A stretch of 64,000 nt of DNA from Phocaeicola_A sp045647865 (GTDB lineage Bacteria > Bacteroidota > Bacteroidia > Bacteroidales > Bacteroidaceae), in contig JAZRMW010000005.1 in the NCBI GenBank assembly GCA_045647865.1, forward strand, positions 4,798 to 68,797, written 5' to 3'. The position numbers and the translations under genes are program-made. Positions 53,793-62,431 of this stretch are shown here, piece by piece. The stretch's first letter is position 1, and every line of letters begins with the position of its first letter. Below the pieces are notes generated by a model, which worked only from the letters and a program-made list of their open reading frames with translations, was not told the origin of the DNA and did no database searches.

Positions 53793-54893
53793 TTATTCGT
53801 CTTTTTCTTGTAGTTTGATATTGTCTAAAGAAAAGGATGTACAACGTTTGTCTTTATAGACCCCTCTGTATCTGAATGCCAGATAGATGACTCCAGAATA
53901 CGATTCGAAGGTAATTTCACCGGAAGGAAGCCATTGCCCTTCAGAAATTAAGTCCGGACAAGCTATCGGAGTTTGAAGGTAGGTGAGAATTTTTTCAGGA
54001 TTATATTCTTTCTCTTCCAAAATGAGAAGGGAAAGTTCGCTGCTACCATCCCAATTTTCATACATGGATTCAAATGTAAGTACAGCCTTCTTGATTTTGT
54101 TGAGATTGATGGGTTGGGTTATTAACCAATAATCAAATCGGTGATTGGTAAATGTGTCAGTATGACAAATAGTGGCAAATCTTTCATTGGGATAACTTCC
54201 TACATGCCATTGGGTTGTATAGGAAGTAGAGGTTGAATGCCATTTTTTTGTATTTGCGGTATCAAGAGGTGTGCCAGGTTGGTACGAAGAGAAATCTTCG
54301 TTGAATTCAACTACGGACAATGCTAATTTTTCGTCTTCCATGGCTGACGTGCCTAACCATTCAAATACACTGGTCTTTTTTAATCCGATGACTTTGAAAT
54401 AGGTGGTAATATCTCCTTTCAACTTGATGTGCCTACGCCGGTTATGAGGATTGTCCTGTAGATTTAGCTCTTTTCTGACTACCGTTGCGGGGAGTTGTAC
54501 AGGGATACAATGAGCAGGGTCATTCTCAAGGATGGAATCAGCCAAAAGAATATTGGTACTGTTCGCTGATTCAGAGCTAAAACGTGCTCCGGAAGGATAA
54601 GCTGTACCGTTCACCCATCCGACGATATATCCTTCTACCCAAGCATCCATAATATCGTATGTTTTTCCTAATTCCTGTACATCCGCTACGGTGTAGGGGT
54701 GTTCACGTGAGCCATTTCTTGTCGCTTCTTCTTCGCCACCGATTTCGGGGAGAGGTGTATCCGGTTCTTCCGTGTCCGTGTTTTCTTCTGTTATTGAGGG
54801 AATTTCAAGTCGCTCACACGAACATAGCCAACCGGATATCGCGGTTGTCAAAATGAATGCAACGAGGTATGTCAGGCTTCTTCTTTTATCCAT
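53793..54893 (-). CDS. DUF6359-type surface lipoprotein
   Basis: 366 residues from the ATG at 54891-54893, with a lipobox (WLCSC). An acidic linker (about 30-55) leads to an OB-like domain (HPYTVADVQELG, DAWVEGYIVGWVNG, STNILLADS, CIPVQLP), which matches my memory of DUF6359. A C-terminal jelly-roll (about 215-366) follows (FNEDFSSYQPGTPLDTANTK and on). Such two-domain lipoproteins are common on Bacteroides cell surfaces; their function is unknown. It converges on the FKBP gene with an 11-bp gap. Confidence 0.85.
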   Translation of the reverse strand: MDKRRSLTYLVAFILTTAISGWLCSCERLEIPSITEENTDTEEPDTPLPEIGGEEEATRNGSREHPYTVADVQELGKTYDIMDAWVEGYIVGWVNGTAYPSGARFSSESANSTNILLADSILENDPAHCIPVQLPATVVRKELNLQDNPHNRRRHIKLKGDITTYFKVIGLKKTSVFEWLGTSAMEDEKLALSVVEFNEDFSSYQPGTPLDTANTKKWHSTSTSYTTQWHVGSYPNERFATICHTDTFTNHRFDYWLITQPINLNKIKKAVLTFESMYENWDGSSELSLLILEEKEYNPEKILTYLQTPIACPDLISEGQWLPSGEITFESYSGVIYLAFRYRGVYKDKRCTSFSLDNIKLQEKDE

Positions 54894-55106
54894 GTTGCAA
54901 AGGAACAAAAAACTTTTAAAATAAGCTCTTTTTGGAAGAAAAAAAATAAATACAAGCATTTTTCCTTCATGAATAATCCTTCATTTTTTTATCCTTATAA
55001 CTTCTGATTTATTGCTACATGGAGATAGCAATCTCTCTATGTATTTATTAGATAGGATGAAAACCCTGGACTTTGTTTGTGAAATGTGAAAAAAAACATT
55101 CATGCT

Positions 55107-55139
55107 TTTCGCCTATTATGACTTTATTGCGTAATTTTG
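55107..55139 (+). promoter_or_regulatory. Promoter for fba
   Basis: TTTC (55107-55110), 21 nt, TAATTTTG (55132-55139). A perfect -7 box with an approximate -33; 44 bp before the ATG. Confidence 0.6.
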
Positions 55140-55183
55140 CACTGGAAAATCGAATATTTACTAACTATAATTAAATAAGAACA

Positions 55184-56185
55184 ATGGTAAATTACAAAGA
55201 ATTGGGTCTTGTGAACACCAAAGAGATGTTCGCACGTGCCATCAAGGGTGGATATGCTATCCCCGCTTTCAACTTCAACAACATGGAGCAGATGCAGGCT
55301 ATCATCAAGGCTGCCGTAGAAACTAAGTCTCCTGTTATCCTTCAGGTTTCTCGTGGTGCTCGCGACTATGCTAACGGAACATTGCTCCGTTACATGGCTC
55401 AGGGTGCAGTAGAATATGCTAAGGAACTTGGTTGCGAAAAGCCTGAAATCGTACTTCACCTCGACCACGGTGATTCTTTCGAAACTTGCAAGAGCTGTAT
55501 CGATTCTGGTTTCTCTTCAGTGATGATTGACGGTTCACACCTTCCTTACGAAGAGAACGTGGCTTTGACCAAGAAGGTTGTTGAATATGCTCATCAGTTC
55601 GATGTGACTGTAGAGGGTGAGTTGGGCGTATTGGCCGGTGTTGAGGATGAAGTTTCTTCAGACCACCACACATACACCAACCCTGAAGAAGTAATTGATT
55701 TTGCTACTCGCACAGGTTGCGACTCTTTGGCTATCTCTATCGGTACTTCTCACGGTGCTTACAAGTTCACTCCCGAGCAGTGCACTCTTGATCCTGCTAC
55801 AGGTCGTATGGTTCCTCCTCCCTTGGCATTCGATGTATTGGATGGTGTAATGGAGAAGTTGCCCGGATTCCCCATCGTTCTCCACGGTTCATCTTCAGTT
55901 CCTCAGGAAGAAGTAGAGACTATCAATAAATTTGGTGGTGCTTTGAAGGCTGCTATCGGTATTCCCGAAGAAGAACTTCGTAAGGCTGCAAAGAGTGCAG
56001 TTTGCAAGATCAACATTGACTCAGACTCTCGTTTGGCTATGACTGCTGCTGTTCGTCAGGTATTGGCAGAGAAACCTGCTGAATTTGATCCTCGCAAGTA
56101 TCTCGGTCCTGCTCGTTCAAATATGGAGAAGATGTACAAGCACAAGATCATCAACGTACTCGGTTCAGACAATAAGTTGGCTTAA
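55184..56185 (+). CDS. fba: Class II fructose-bisphosphate aldolase
   Basis: 333 residues. Zn2+ ligands in HLDHGDSFE and EGELGVLAGVEDEV, phosphate-binding ISIGTSHGAYKF, and HGSSSVPQE. It cleaves fructose-1,6-bisphosphate to DHAP and glyceraldehyde-3-phosphate. Codon use is strongly biased (very few rare codons), as expected for a highly expressed gene. Monocistronic, with its own promoter and terminator. Confidence 0.96.
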   Translation: MVNYKELGLVNTKEMFARAIKGGYAIPAFNFNNMEQMQAIIKAAVETKSPVILQVSRGARDYANGTLLRYMAQGAVEYAKELGCEKPEIVLHLDHGDSFETCKSCIDSGFSSVMIDGSHLPYEENVALTKKVVEYAHQFDVTVEGELGVLAGVEDEVSSDHHTYTNPEEVIDFATRTGCDSLAISIGTSHGAYKFTPEQCTLDPATGRMVPPPLAFDVLDGVMEKLPGFPIVLHGSSSVPQEEVETINKFGGALKAAIGIPEEELRKAAKSAVCKINIDSDSRLAMTAAVRQVLAEKPAEFDPRKYLGPARSNMEKMYKHKIINVLGSDNKLA

Positions 56186-56206
56186 TATTTCTTATTGAGT
56201 ATATAT

Positions 56207-56241
56207 AAAAAGGGTGTGTCATGTGACACATCCTTTTTTTT
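56207..56241 (+). terminator. Terminator after fba
   Basis: Stem 56207-56220 with 56225-56238 (one G-U), loop ATGT, followed by T residues. Confidence 0.92.
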
Positions 56242-56252
56242 ATGATAAAAAG

Positions 56253-56284
56253 ATTGTCGCTTTTCAATAAATGCTATATCTTTG
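56253..56284 (+). promoter_or_regulatory. Promoter for manA
   Basis: ATTG (56253-56256), 20 nt, TATCTTTG (56277-56284); 59 bp before the ATG. Confidence 0.65.
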
Positions 56285-56343
56285 TCCCCGAATGAGTGTT
56301 TGCTCACCTATAAAAGTTGCATTTTTTAAAGAAGAGAGAAATT

Positions 56344-57393
56344 ATGTCTCAATTGTATCCGATGTTGTTTCAACCCAATCTGCACTCCGTCGTTTGGGGA
56401 GGACATGGTTTGAAACCTTGGAAAGGAATGCTGGCTGATGATGAACCTGTTGGTGAATCATGGGAAGTTAGTGTAGTTCCCTCCAGTGTCAGTGTCGTAG
56501 CCAATGGAATCTTTGCGGGTCGTTCGCTTATTGATATTATCAGTGAGTTTCCTCAAGAGATTTTAGGCGTACGGGTTGCCGAACAGTATGAAAACAAATT
56601 GCCATTGCTGGTCAAGTTTATTGATGCCGAGAAGGATTTGAGTATCCAAGTTCATCCAGATGATGCTATGGCTCTGCGTGAGCATGACAAAATGGGGAAA
56701 ACAGAGATGTGGTATGTCATAGATGTCAAACCTGGCTCCTATTTGTATGCTGGTTTTAGTGAAAAAATAACGCCATATGAATACAAGCGTCGGGTAGAAG
56801 ATGGTTCCATCACCGAAGTACTTGCTCGTCATGATGTGAAGCCCGGTGATGTGTTCTATTTGCCAGCAGGTCGGGTGCATGCTATTTGTGGTGGTATTTT
56901 GTTGGCTGAAGTGCAACAGAGTAGTGATGTCACTTACCGTATTTTTGACTATAATCGTCCGGGTATGGACGGAAAACCTCGTGAATTACATACAGAATTG
57001 GCTGCGCAAGCTCTTGATTATTCTGTGGAGAAGGAATACCGTACCCTTTATGCTCCTCGTGAAAATGGTGCTAGCTTGATAGTGGATACTCCTTATTTTA
57101 CGGTACGTATCAATGAAGTAGAACGTCCTATTCATCGTGATTTAGTGAAGTATGATTCTTTCATTATCTCTATGTGTATGCAGGGGCGTTGTCGTATTCG
57201 TGTGCGCGAAACTGGAGATGAGATACTTCTGACCGAGGGACATACTTGTCTTATACCTGCGGCAATTGCCGACTATGATATCATTCCCGATGAGTCTGCA
57301 GGACTTTGCCGTATCCTTGATGCATTTATTGATAATAAGGACCGTAGTCTGTTACGTTCTGTTACCCGTTTTTTGCATTTAACACGGAAGTAG
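56344..57393 (+). CDS. manA: Mannose-6-phosphate isomerase, class I type
   Basis: 349 residues from the ATG at 56344. Cupin with the type I zinc site: LSIQVHPDD, GKTEMWYVID, FYLPAGRVHAI and LLAEVQQSSDVTYRIFDYNR. It interconverts fructose-6-phosphate and mannose-6-phosphate for mannose use and GDP-mannose synthesis. The C-terminal third is the usual second cupin domain. It lies next to fba, but each gene has its own signals. Confidence 0.94.
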   Translation: MSQLYPMLFQPNLHSVVWGGHGLKPWKGMLADDEPVGESWEVSVVPSSVSVVANGIFAGRSLIDIISEFPQEILGVRVAEQYENKLPLLVKFIDAEKDLSIQVHPDDAMALREHDKMGKTEMWYVIDVKPGSYLYAGFSEKITPYEYKRRVEDGSITEVLARHDVKPGDVFYLPAGRVHAICGGILLAEVQQSSDVTYRIFDYNRPGMDGKPRELHTELAAQALDYSVEKEYRTLYAPRENGASLIVDTPYFTVRINEVERPIHRDLVKYDSFIISMCMQGRCRIRVRETGDEILLTEGHTCLIPAAIADYDIIPDESAGLCRILDAFIDNKDRSLLRSVTRFLHLTRK

Positions 57394-57485
57394 AGATTGT
57401 TTTAGATGCAAGTCTTTTGATTGCTCAAGATTCGTCTATTGGTTTCATGGAAAAGTTTTCATTCATCTTTTCGTGTAATCCGTAT

Positions 57486-57532
57486 CTAAAAAAAGAAGGA
57501 GTATGTCCCTGGACACACTCCTTCTTTTTTTT
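57486..57532. terminator. Bidirectional terminator between manA and DUF3332 gene
   Basis: A long stem (about 57486-57507 with 57512-57532, one mismatch) with A-rich and T-rich sides; it serves both converging genes. Confidence 0.9.
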
Positions 57533-57546
57533 ATCTTGATGTTCTA

Positions 57547-58101
57547 TTATCTCATTGCAAAGCCGCAAGTTTGAGTTGAAGCCGCTTGACGGGCAGCCAT
57601 CATGCCGGCAGCGTCCATTGTTACTTGCATGTAAGTTCCATTCTGTAAGTTCATGTTTACGGTTCCGTCGTTGTTGATAGTCATCAACTCAATAGCTTCG
57701 TTACCGTTCATTACATTCCAACTCTGGGCTTCAGCATCAAACTTCAATGTCATCTCTTGGCCTGCTTCATTGGTGATAGTATAACCGTCTGCATTGGTCT
57801 TTACCAAATATTCTCCCTTTTCACCTTTTACGGTCTTTACGTCACCTGCATTCGCTACAGGATTGTTTCCTGTCCAGAATTCGATAGTGTTCAGCAATAC
57901 GTTGTCCACAAAGAAGCTGATTTCATATACGGGCACAACCCACATAGCCAGATAAATGAGTTCGTTCACAAACTTATTGTCAGTCAGACTTTCGTTCCAG
58001 TCTTTTACTTTGTTGAACAAAGCGAAAGAACCGATACAAGATGAGAACATCATACTTCCACACAACACTGCGCACATGGCACTAACTTTAAACTTTTTCA
58101 T
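57547..58101 (-). CDS. DUF3332 lipoprotein
   Basis: 184 residues. Lipobox FSSC at about residues 19-22, then GSFALFNKVKDWNESLTDNKFVNELIYLAMWVVPVYE, the DUF3332 signature with a hydrophobic segment, and a beta-rich C-terminal half. Cell-envelope protein of unknown function, common in Bacteroidales. Ends with a short Met/Ala-rich helix. Confidence 0.9.
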   Translation of the reverse strand: MKKFKVSAMCAVLCGSMMFSSCIGSFALFNKVKDWNESLTDNKFVNELIYLAMWVVPVYEISFFVDNVLLNTIEFWTGNNPVANAGDVKTVKGEKGEYLVKTNADGYTITNEAGQEMTLKFDAEAQSWNVMNGNEAIELMTINNDGTVNMNLQNGTYMQVTMDAAGMMAARQAASTQTCGFAMR

Positions 58102-58144
58102 ACCAATTTTGTTTTATATGGTTAATAAATTTTGATTTCGCTGA

Positions 58145-58152
58145 CAAAGATA
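58145..58152 (-). promoter_or_regulatory. -7 element of DUF3332 promoter
   Basis: TATCTTTG on the minus strand, 43 bp before the ATG; TTCG 19 nt upstream (58172-58175) may act as -33. Confidence 0.5.
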
Positions 58153-58215
58153 TGATAAATTTATTGAAATTCGAACATTTTTCTTGAAAAAAATAATTTA
58201 TCTTTGCAAAATGTT

Positions 58216-59730
58216 TTATTTGATATTGGCTTCCTCAAGCCCATACCCTTTTTTCTTGTCAGTAATCTTGAGTAATACGGCAATAACAACTGCTATGGCA
58301 CCAAATAGTGCAAAGATTGACATGGGAATCGTGTAGTCGGTCGTACCATTATTTGTATTTGCTGCTATGGCATTACCAATGAGTACGGGGACCATTGACA
58401 AACCAATATTCTGAATGTAGAATATGATGGCGTATGCTGAACCCAGCTGTTTCATAGGGATAATCTTTGGAACTGATGGCCACATGGCTGATGGAACGAG
58501 TGAAAATGCAATGCCCAGCAGTACCATGATTATCACAGCAAACCACCATACATTCAGCAATGGCATGGCAAAGAGGATATGTACAATCGTAAGCAATACA
58601 GACCCGATAATCATGAGTGTGGCACCCTTACCGATCTTGTCGTAAAGTGAACCGAATAGAGGAGTGAGCAACATGGTGCCGAAAGGTAACAGACCGGGTA
58701 TCATACCTGCGATATTGGGGTTTACACCATATTTGATAATCATCAAGTTTGTAGCGAATTTAAGGAATGGGAACACTGCAGCATAGAATATGAGGCAAAG
58801 GAAGGTGATGAGCCAAAATCCTTGGTTGCAGAAGATAACTTTCAAATCGCTGAACTTGAATTGTTCTTCTCCCTCAACTGCCGTATCCTCATCGGCAATT
58901 GATTTGTCAAGTTTCTTGTCCATTACGCAATAGACAATGTATGACAATAGACCGATGCAGAGTGCTGATGCCCCAAACATGACTGGTGTAGAAACTGAGC
59001 CTGCGCTCTGTGCTATTGGCAAGGCAAAGAACAGTGCACATGCTGTACCGACACGTGCGAGCGCGACTTGCAATCCCATGGCAAGTGCCATTTCGTGACC
59101 AACAAACCATTTGGCAATGACTTTTGTCACTGTGATACCTGCAATCTCGGCCCCCATACCGTATATGGCAAAGCCAAGGCAAGCTACAACCACCTGTGTC
59201 GGCAGACCAAACAGTTCGCCGGCGAAACCGTTGTCAACAGCATACCATTTGATTGCTGCACCAATGAACATGAGACCTGTACTCATGATTCCAGTGAAGC
59301 GTACCCCCATTTTGTCAAGGATAAGTCCACCGAAGAAAAGCATGAAGAGGAATACGTTGATGTATCCGTATGCGCCAGAGAATATGCCGTAGTCGCTATT
59401 GGACCAACCAAGGCCGTCAATAGTTGATGATACAGTCATCTCTTTGCTTTCTGTTATTCCCTCTTCGTTCTGCAATGTTGCCGTATAGGTGTTGCCTACA
59501 GCAATTTCATCTTCGTTGGCGATAGGGGTAATCTTCATCAGCGAGTCAGCAGCCATATAGGTTCCATCTTCGAAATATACCAATTTGCCTTTTGTGGTAA
59601 GGGGGGCTTCCAATGGTCCCATTACATCTGTAAAGAAGTAGGCCATCATCATCGTGAACGACACGATTACGAGAGCGGTCCAGCGTGCCGCTTTGGAGTC
59701 TCTCAATGTTTTTCTGATTTTTTCTGTCAT
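58216..59730 (-). CDS. MFS transporter with periplasmic insert
   Basis: 504 residues from the ATG at 59728-59730. About 12 membrane segments, with an unusual soluble loop of about 70 residues between helix 1 and helix 2 (after DVMGPLEAPL), and a cytoplasmic charged loop in the middle (DKKLDKSIADEDTAVEGEE). Bacteroidales carry such MFS proteins of unknown substrate; a nitrate/oxalate-antiporter-like relationship is only a weak impression. Confidence 0.87.
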   Translation of the reverse strand: MTEKIRKTLRDSKAARWTALVIVSFTMMMAYFFTDVMGPLEAPLTTKGKLVYFEDGTYMAADSLMKITPIANEDEIAVGNTYTATLQNEEGITESKEMTVSSTIDGLGWSNSDYGIFSGAYGYINVFLFMLFFGGLILDKMGVRFTGIMSTGLMFIGAAIKWYAVDNGFAGELFGLPTQVVVACLGFAIYGMGAEIAGITVTKVIAKWFVGHEMALAMGLQVALARVGTACALFFALPIAQSAGSVSTPVMFGASALCIGLLSYIVYCVMDKKLDKSIADEDTAVEGEEQFKFSDLKVIFCNQGFWLITFLCLIFYAAVFPFLKFATNLMIIKYGVNPNIAGMIPGLLPFGTMLLTPLFGSLYDKIGKGATLMIIGSVLLTIVHILFAMPLLNVWWFAVIIMVLLGIAFSLVPSAMWPSVPKIIPMKQLGSAYAIIFYIQNIGLSMVPVLIGNAIAANTNNGTTDYTIPMSIFALFGAIAVVIAVLLKITDKKKGYGLEEANIK

Positions 59731-59789
59731 ACGTGTTTGATTTATGAATTTTGATTTATGATTTATGATTTTCAATGTCATTCGAGACG

Positions 59790-59820
59790 CAAAGATAGTG
59801 TAGCGTTGTGGATTTACAAA
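59790..59820 (-). promoter_or_regulatory. Promoter for MFS transporter
   Basis: TTTG (59817-59820), 19 nt, TATCTTTG (59790-59797), minus strand; 59 bp before the ATG. The leader contains TTTATGATTTATGATT simple repeats (59740-59775). Confidence 0.75.
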
Positions 59821-59857
59821 ACTATCGACATGAAAACCTGACTTTTTTGATAAAAAA

Positions 59858-59889
59858 TTTGTCTGTTATAAATAAAAGCAGTACCTTTG
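59858..59889 (+). promoter_or_regulatory. Promoter for rpmE
   Basis: TTTG (59858-59861), 20 nt, TACCTTTG (59882-59889), a perfect match on the plus strand; 82 bp before the ATG. Confidence 0.8.
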
Positions 59890-59971
59890 CGCCCTGAATT
59901 AATAGACCATTACACGTTATTGTTACCAGCAATAAACAAAGTATATAATAATTAAATAAGAAAATATAGCA

Positions 59972-60226
59972 ATGAAAAAAGGTCTTCATCCTGAAAACTA
60001 TCGTCCCGTAGTATTCAAAGATATGTCTAACGGTGACATGTTCCTGACTCGTTCAACTTGCAAGACTACTGAAACAGTAGAGTTCGAAGGCGAAACTTAT
60101 CCTGTAGTGAAAGTCGAAATCTCAAGCAGTTCACATCCCTTCTTTACTGGTAAGTCTAAGTTGGTTGACACCGCTGGTCGCGTTGATAAGTTCATGAGCC
60201 GCTACGGTAACGCTCGTAAGAAGTAA
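59972..60226 (+). CDS. rpmE: 50S ribosomal protein L31 type B
   Basis: 84 residues: MKKGLHPENYRPVVFKDMSN, SSSHPFFTGK and VDKFMSRYGNARKK. It lacks the CxxC zinc knuckle, so it is the C-minus (type B) form. It has its own promoter and terminator. Confidence 0.96.
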   Translation: MKKGLHPENYRPVVFKDMSNGDMFLTRSTCKTTETVEFEGETYPVVKVEISSSSHPFFTGKSKLVDTAGRVDKFMSRYGNARKK

Positions 60227-60258
60227 GAATGAATACCGTAAGGTGTTTCATAAAGAAT

Positions 60259-60297
60259 TAAAAAAGAGTTGTATCGAAAGATGCAACTCTTTTTTTT
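60259..60297 (+). terminator. Terminator after rpmE
   Basis: A stem of about 13 bp around loop GAAA (60276-60279), with A-rich and T8 sides. Confidence 0.92.
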
Positions 60298-60350
60298 CTG
60301 AATATAAAAGTTTATAATGGGGTGAACGTCTGTTCTTTCAATAAACTTTT

Positions 60351-61779
60351 TATTGGTGTCCGATAAGAACTGAAAAGAGTATAAAAAGTGGTCTCAACCG
60401 CTGAATTTATGCGGTTGAGATTTCATTTCTTATATTGTAAGCCCCCTTTTTCAGGAAAGAGTCAGTTGTGGCGGTGGAATTTCATCCAAAACCACTATGT
60501 ATTCCCAGTTTTTTCAGATTTATTGAACAAGCTGTAGAATCCACATAATACATTAGTGCAATTCTGATCATTGTAGCCAATTCTGAGAAGTTTCAAGGAT
60601 GTTCCAACCGTTTCTGCATCATCATTAACAGTAAGTTCACAATCAATGTAACCCATATTTGAATCTTAATGGTATTGGCACTTTCTCTATAGAAGTATTT
60701 CAATGGGAAGTTCTGCTTGATTGGTTTGAAGAGCAGTTCAATCTCCCACCGTTGGCGATAAATGGCAATGATATCGTCAGGATCAGAGTCCATGTCATTG
60801 GTGAGCAATGATCTAAGTTTTTGTTTTCGTGTGTCAACGTATGTTATTATCCGTGCACGATGGATAATCGTCTGCTCTTTGCTGATTTTCTTTGTGAATA
60901 ACACATCCAGTGTCTTGACCTCCATAAGGCCGTCCGGATTTTGGTACATTGTATTGTTTGTTATTAAGTCGGTCAGCGACTTATTCATTTTTGTGACGTA
61001 TATAACTCCTTTTTGGGTAAGCTCTTCAAACTTCTCATAGTCAATATAAGCCCTGTCCATTTCAATGACGTCTCTCTTGTTTATATATGACGGTTTGAGC
61101 ATGAAAGAGTCGTTTGTGGCGGCCGATGTGAATTTGATGTCAGACGGGAGTCCTTCGTTGGTATGAATGATAGTATGCACCTTTATGCCCCTTTTTTCTT
61201 GCCGCTCTTAGGATACCGTCCTACGCCTTTGAATATGAGATTGGAAAACAAGGTTATGGTTGTCGAATCTATGATTTGGAGCCTGTCCATCCATTTGGGT
61301 GCTTGTGGCTGCGGCTGTCTGATATAAGTTCATGCCTGTATCGGGCTACAAATCGTAATATACGGCTTCAAATATGGCTTCCGGACAACGTCTGTTGGCA
61401 TCGGCAAGCGTACTGCGACCGATTTTGAATGTTATTCCTATATATGTCAGCTTATGGGTGTCTGCCAATAAGGATGTCGTAATCTCACGAAGAGAATCAA
61501 AGCGCTTGATTACGGCATAGAGCTTTACTGTCAAGTGAATCCACACATTAAAGCGTTTTGTGTAGCGTTCTCCTCCCAGATCCGCGCTGATTTGAAGAAT
61601 TTTTGACCTGTAAGCAACTTTAATACTTGAGAATACAATGGCTGTCCGATAAAATGTGTACTTTTGCCCATGGTTATCAATGTTTATGGTAAAAACAAAA
61701 TAACCCAAAAGGGCTGAATCCGGCAAATGGAATCAGCCCTAATTGTTATTTCTATAAAAAGTTTTATCGGATACCAATA
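60351..61779 (-). mobile_element. Decayed IS4-type insertion sequence (DUF4372 transposase group)
   Basis: Inverted ends TATTGGTGTCCGATAAGA (60351-60368) and its near complement (61762-61779) match at 16 of 18. The length of 1.43 kb fits. It holds one transposase gene broken by several frameshifts. A hairpin (60392-60401 with 60411-60420) follows the gene inside the left end. I see no clear target duplication. Confidence 0.8.
60593..61671 (-). pseudogene. IS4-family DDE transposase, multiply frameshifted
   Basis: The protein starts MGKSTHFIGQPLYSQVLKLL at 61671, then shifts frame near an AAAAA run into KILQISADLGGERYTKRF and the DUF4372 part (to about 61346). Two more shifts bring PQAPKWMDRLQIIDSTTITL (first Asp), and another at a GGGG run brings the C-terminal piece (60593-61180) with the second acid in MDRAYID and the YRQRWEIELLF Glu motif. 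At least four single-base indels are needed, so it is inactive unless some are sequencing errors. Confidence 0.85.
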
Positions 61780-61848
61780 ATAAAAAATAGGGGTATGCAA
61801 TCTTGATTGATATACCACCTATTTTGTTTACTTTGATATTTTATTTTC

Positions 61849-62277
61849 TTATCCTAATTGCCACCATTTCCTTTTCGGCTTGTAGTAATCTTCACTTTGC
61901 TCAGCCATCTCTTCTTTGACGATGTCTGCATATGATTTTTTCTCTTTGATCATGCGGTAGATAGTACCCCAATCGGGGATACCTCCAAGGTTTCGGTCGT
62001 CAATGAACATATCAACTTTAAGTTTACGTGAAAAGTTACGATCGGTGGTCTTTTCCTCTGGATAGTCCTTGTTTACGGCATAGAATTCTACACCCCGCTT
62101 GCGGCAATATTCGACTGCCTCTTCAAGCAGGACTCCTTCTCGCACACTCCAAAGAATCAGACGGTGGCGGTCGTTGATGAGCATCTTCAGAGTATCAATG
62201 GCAAAAGGTATTTCAGGGCCTATTTCAGGGTAACGGTGTTCAACGATAGTTCCGTCAAAATCTATGGCTATAGTCAT
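61849..62277 (-). CDS. Small HAD-type hydrolase (BT0820-like)
   Basis: 142 residues. HAD motif I DFDGTIVEH (nucleophile Asp at residue 6) and motif IV-like MFIDDRNLGG. The protein lacks a large cap domain. It resembles the Bacteroides HAD-like group typified by BT0820, whose natural substrate is unknown. The C-terminus is basic (KPKRKWWQLG). Confidence 0.9.
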   Translation of the reverse strand: MTIAIDFDGTIVEHRYPEIGPEIPFAIDTLKMLINDRHRLILWSVREGVLLEEAVEYCRKRGVEFYAVNKDYPEEKTTDRNFSRKLKVDMFIDDRNLGGIPDWGTIYRMIKEKKSYADIVKEEMAEQSEDYYKPKRKWWQLG

Positions 62278-62320
62278 AATTGAGATTCTGTTTAAAGGTG
62301 ATTATATATTATTTGATGAG

Positions 62321-62352
62321 CAAAGGTAACTATTTATTGAAATAAATGCAAA
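62321..62352 (-). promoter_or_regulatory. Promoter for HAD-type gene
   Basis: TTTG (62349-62352), 20 nt, TACCTTTG (62321-62328), minus strand, 43 bp before the ATG. Confidence 0.78.
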
Positions 62353-62376
62353 TTCTCATCGATAAAAAAACAAAAT

Positions 62377-62408
62377 CTTGTACTTTGTGCAGCTATTGTG
62401 TATCTTTG
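62377..62408 (+). promoter_or_regulatory. Promoter for mnmE
   Basis: CTTG (62377-62380), 20 nt, TATCTTTG (62401-62408); 23 bp before the ATG. Back to back with the HAD gene promoter. Confidence 0.65.
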
Positions 62409-62431
62409 CATCTGAATTTATCAGTGATTGT

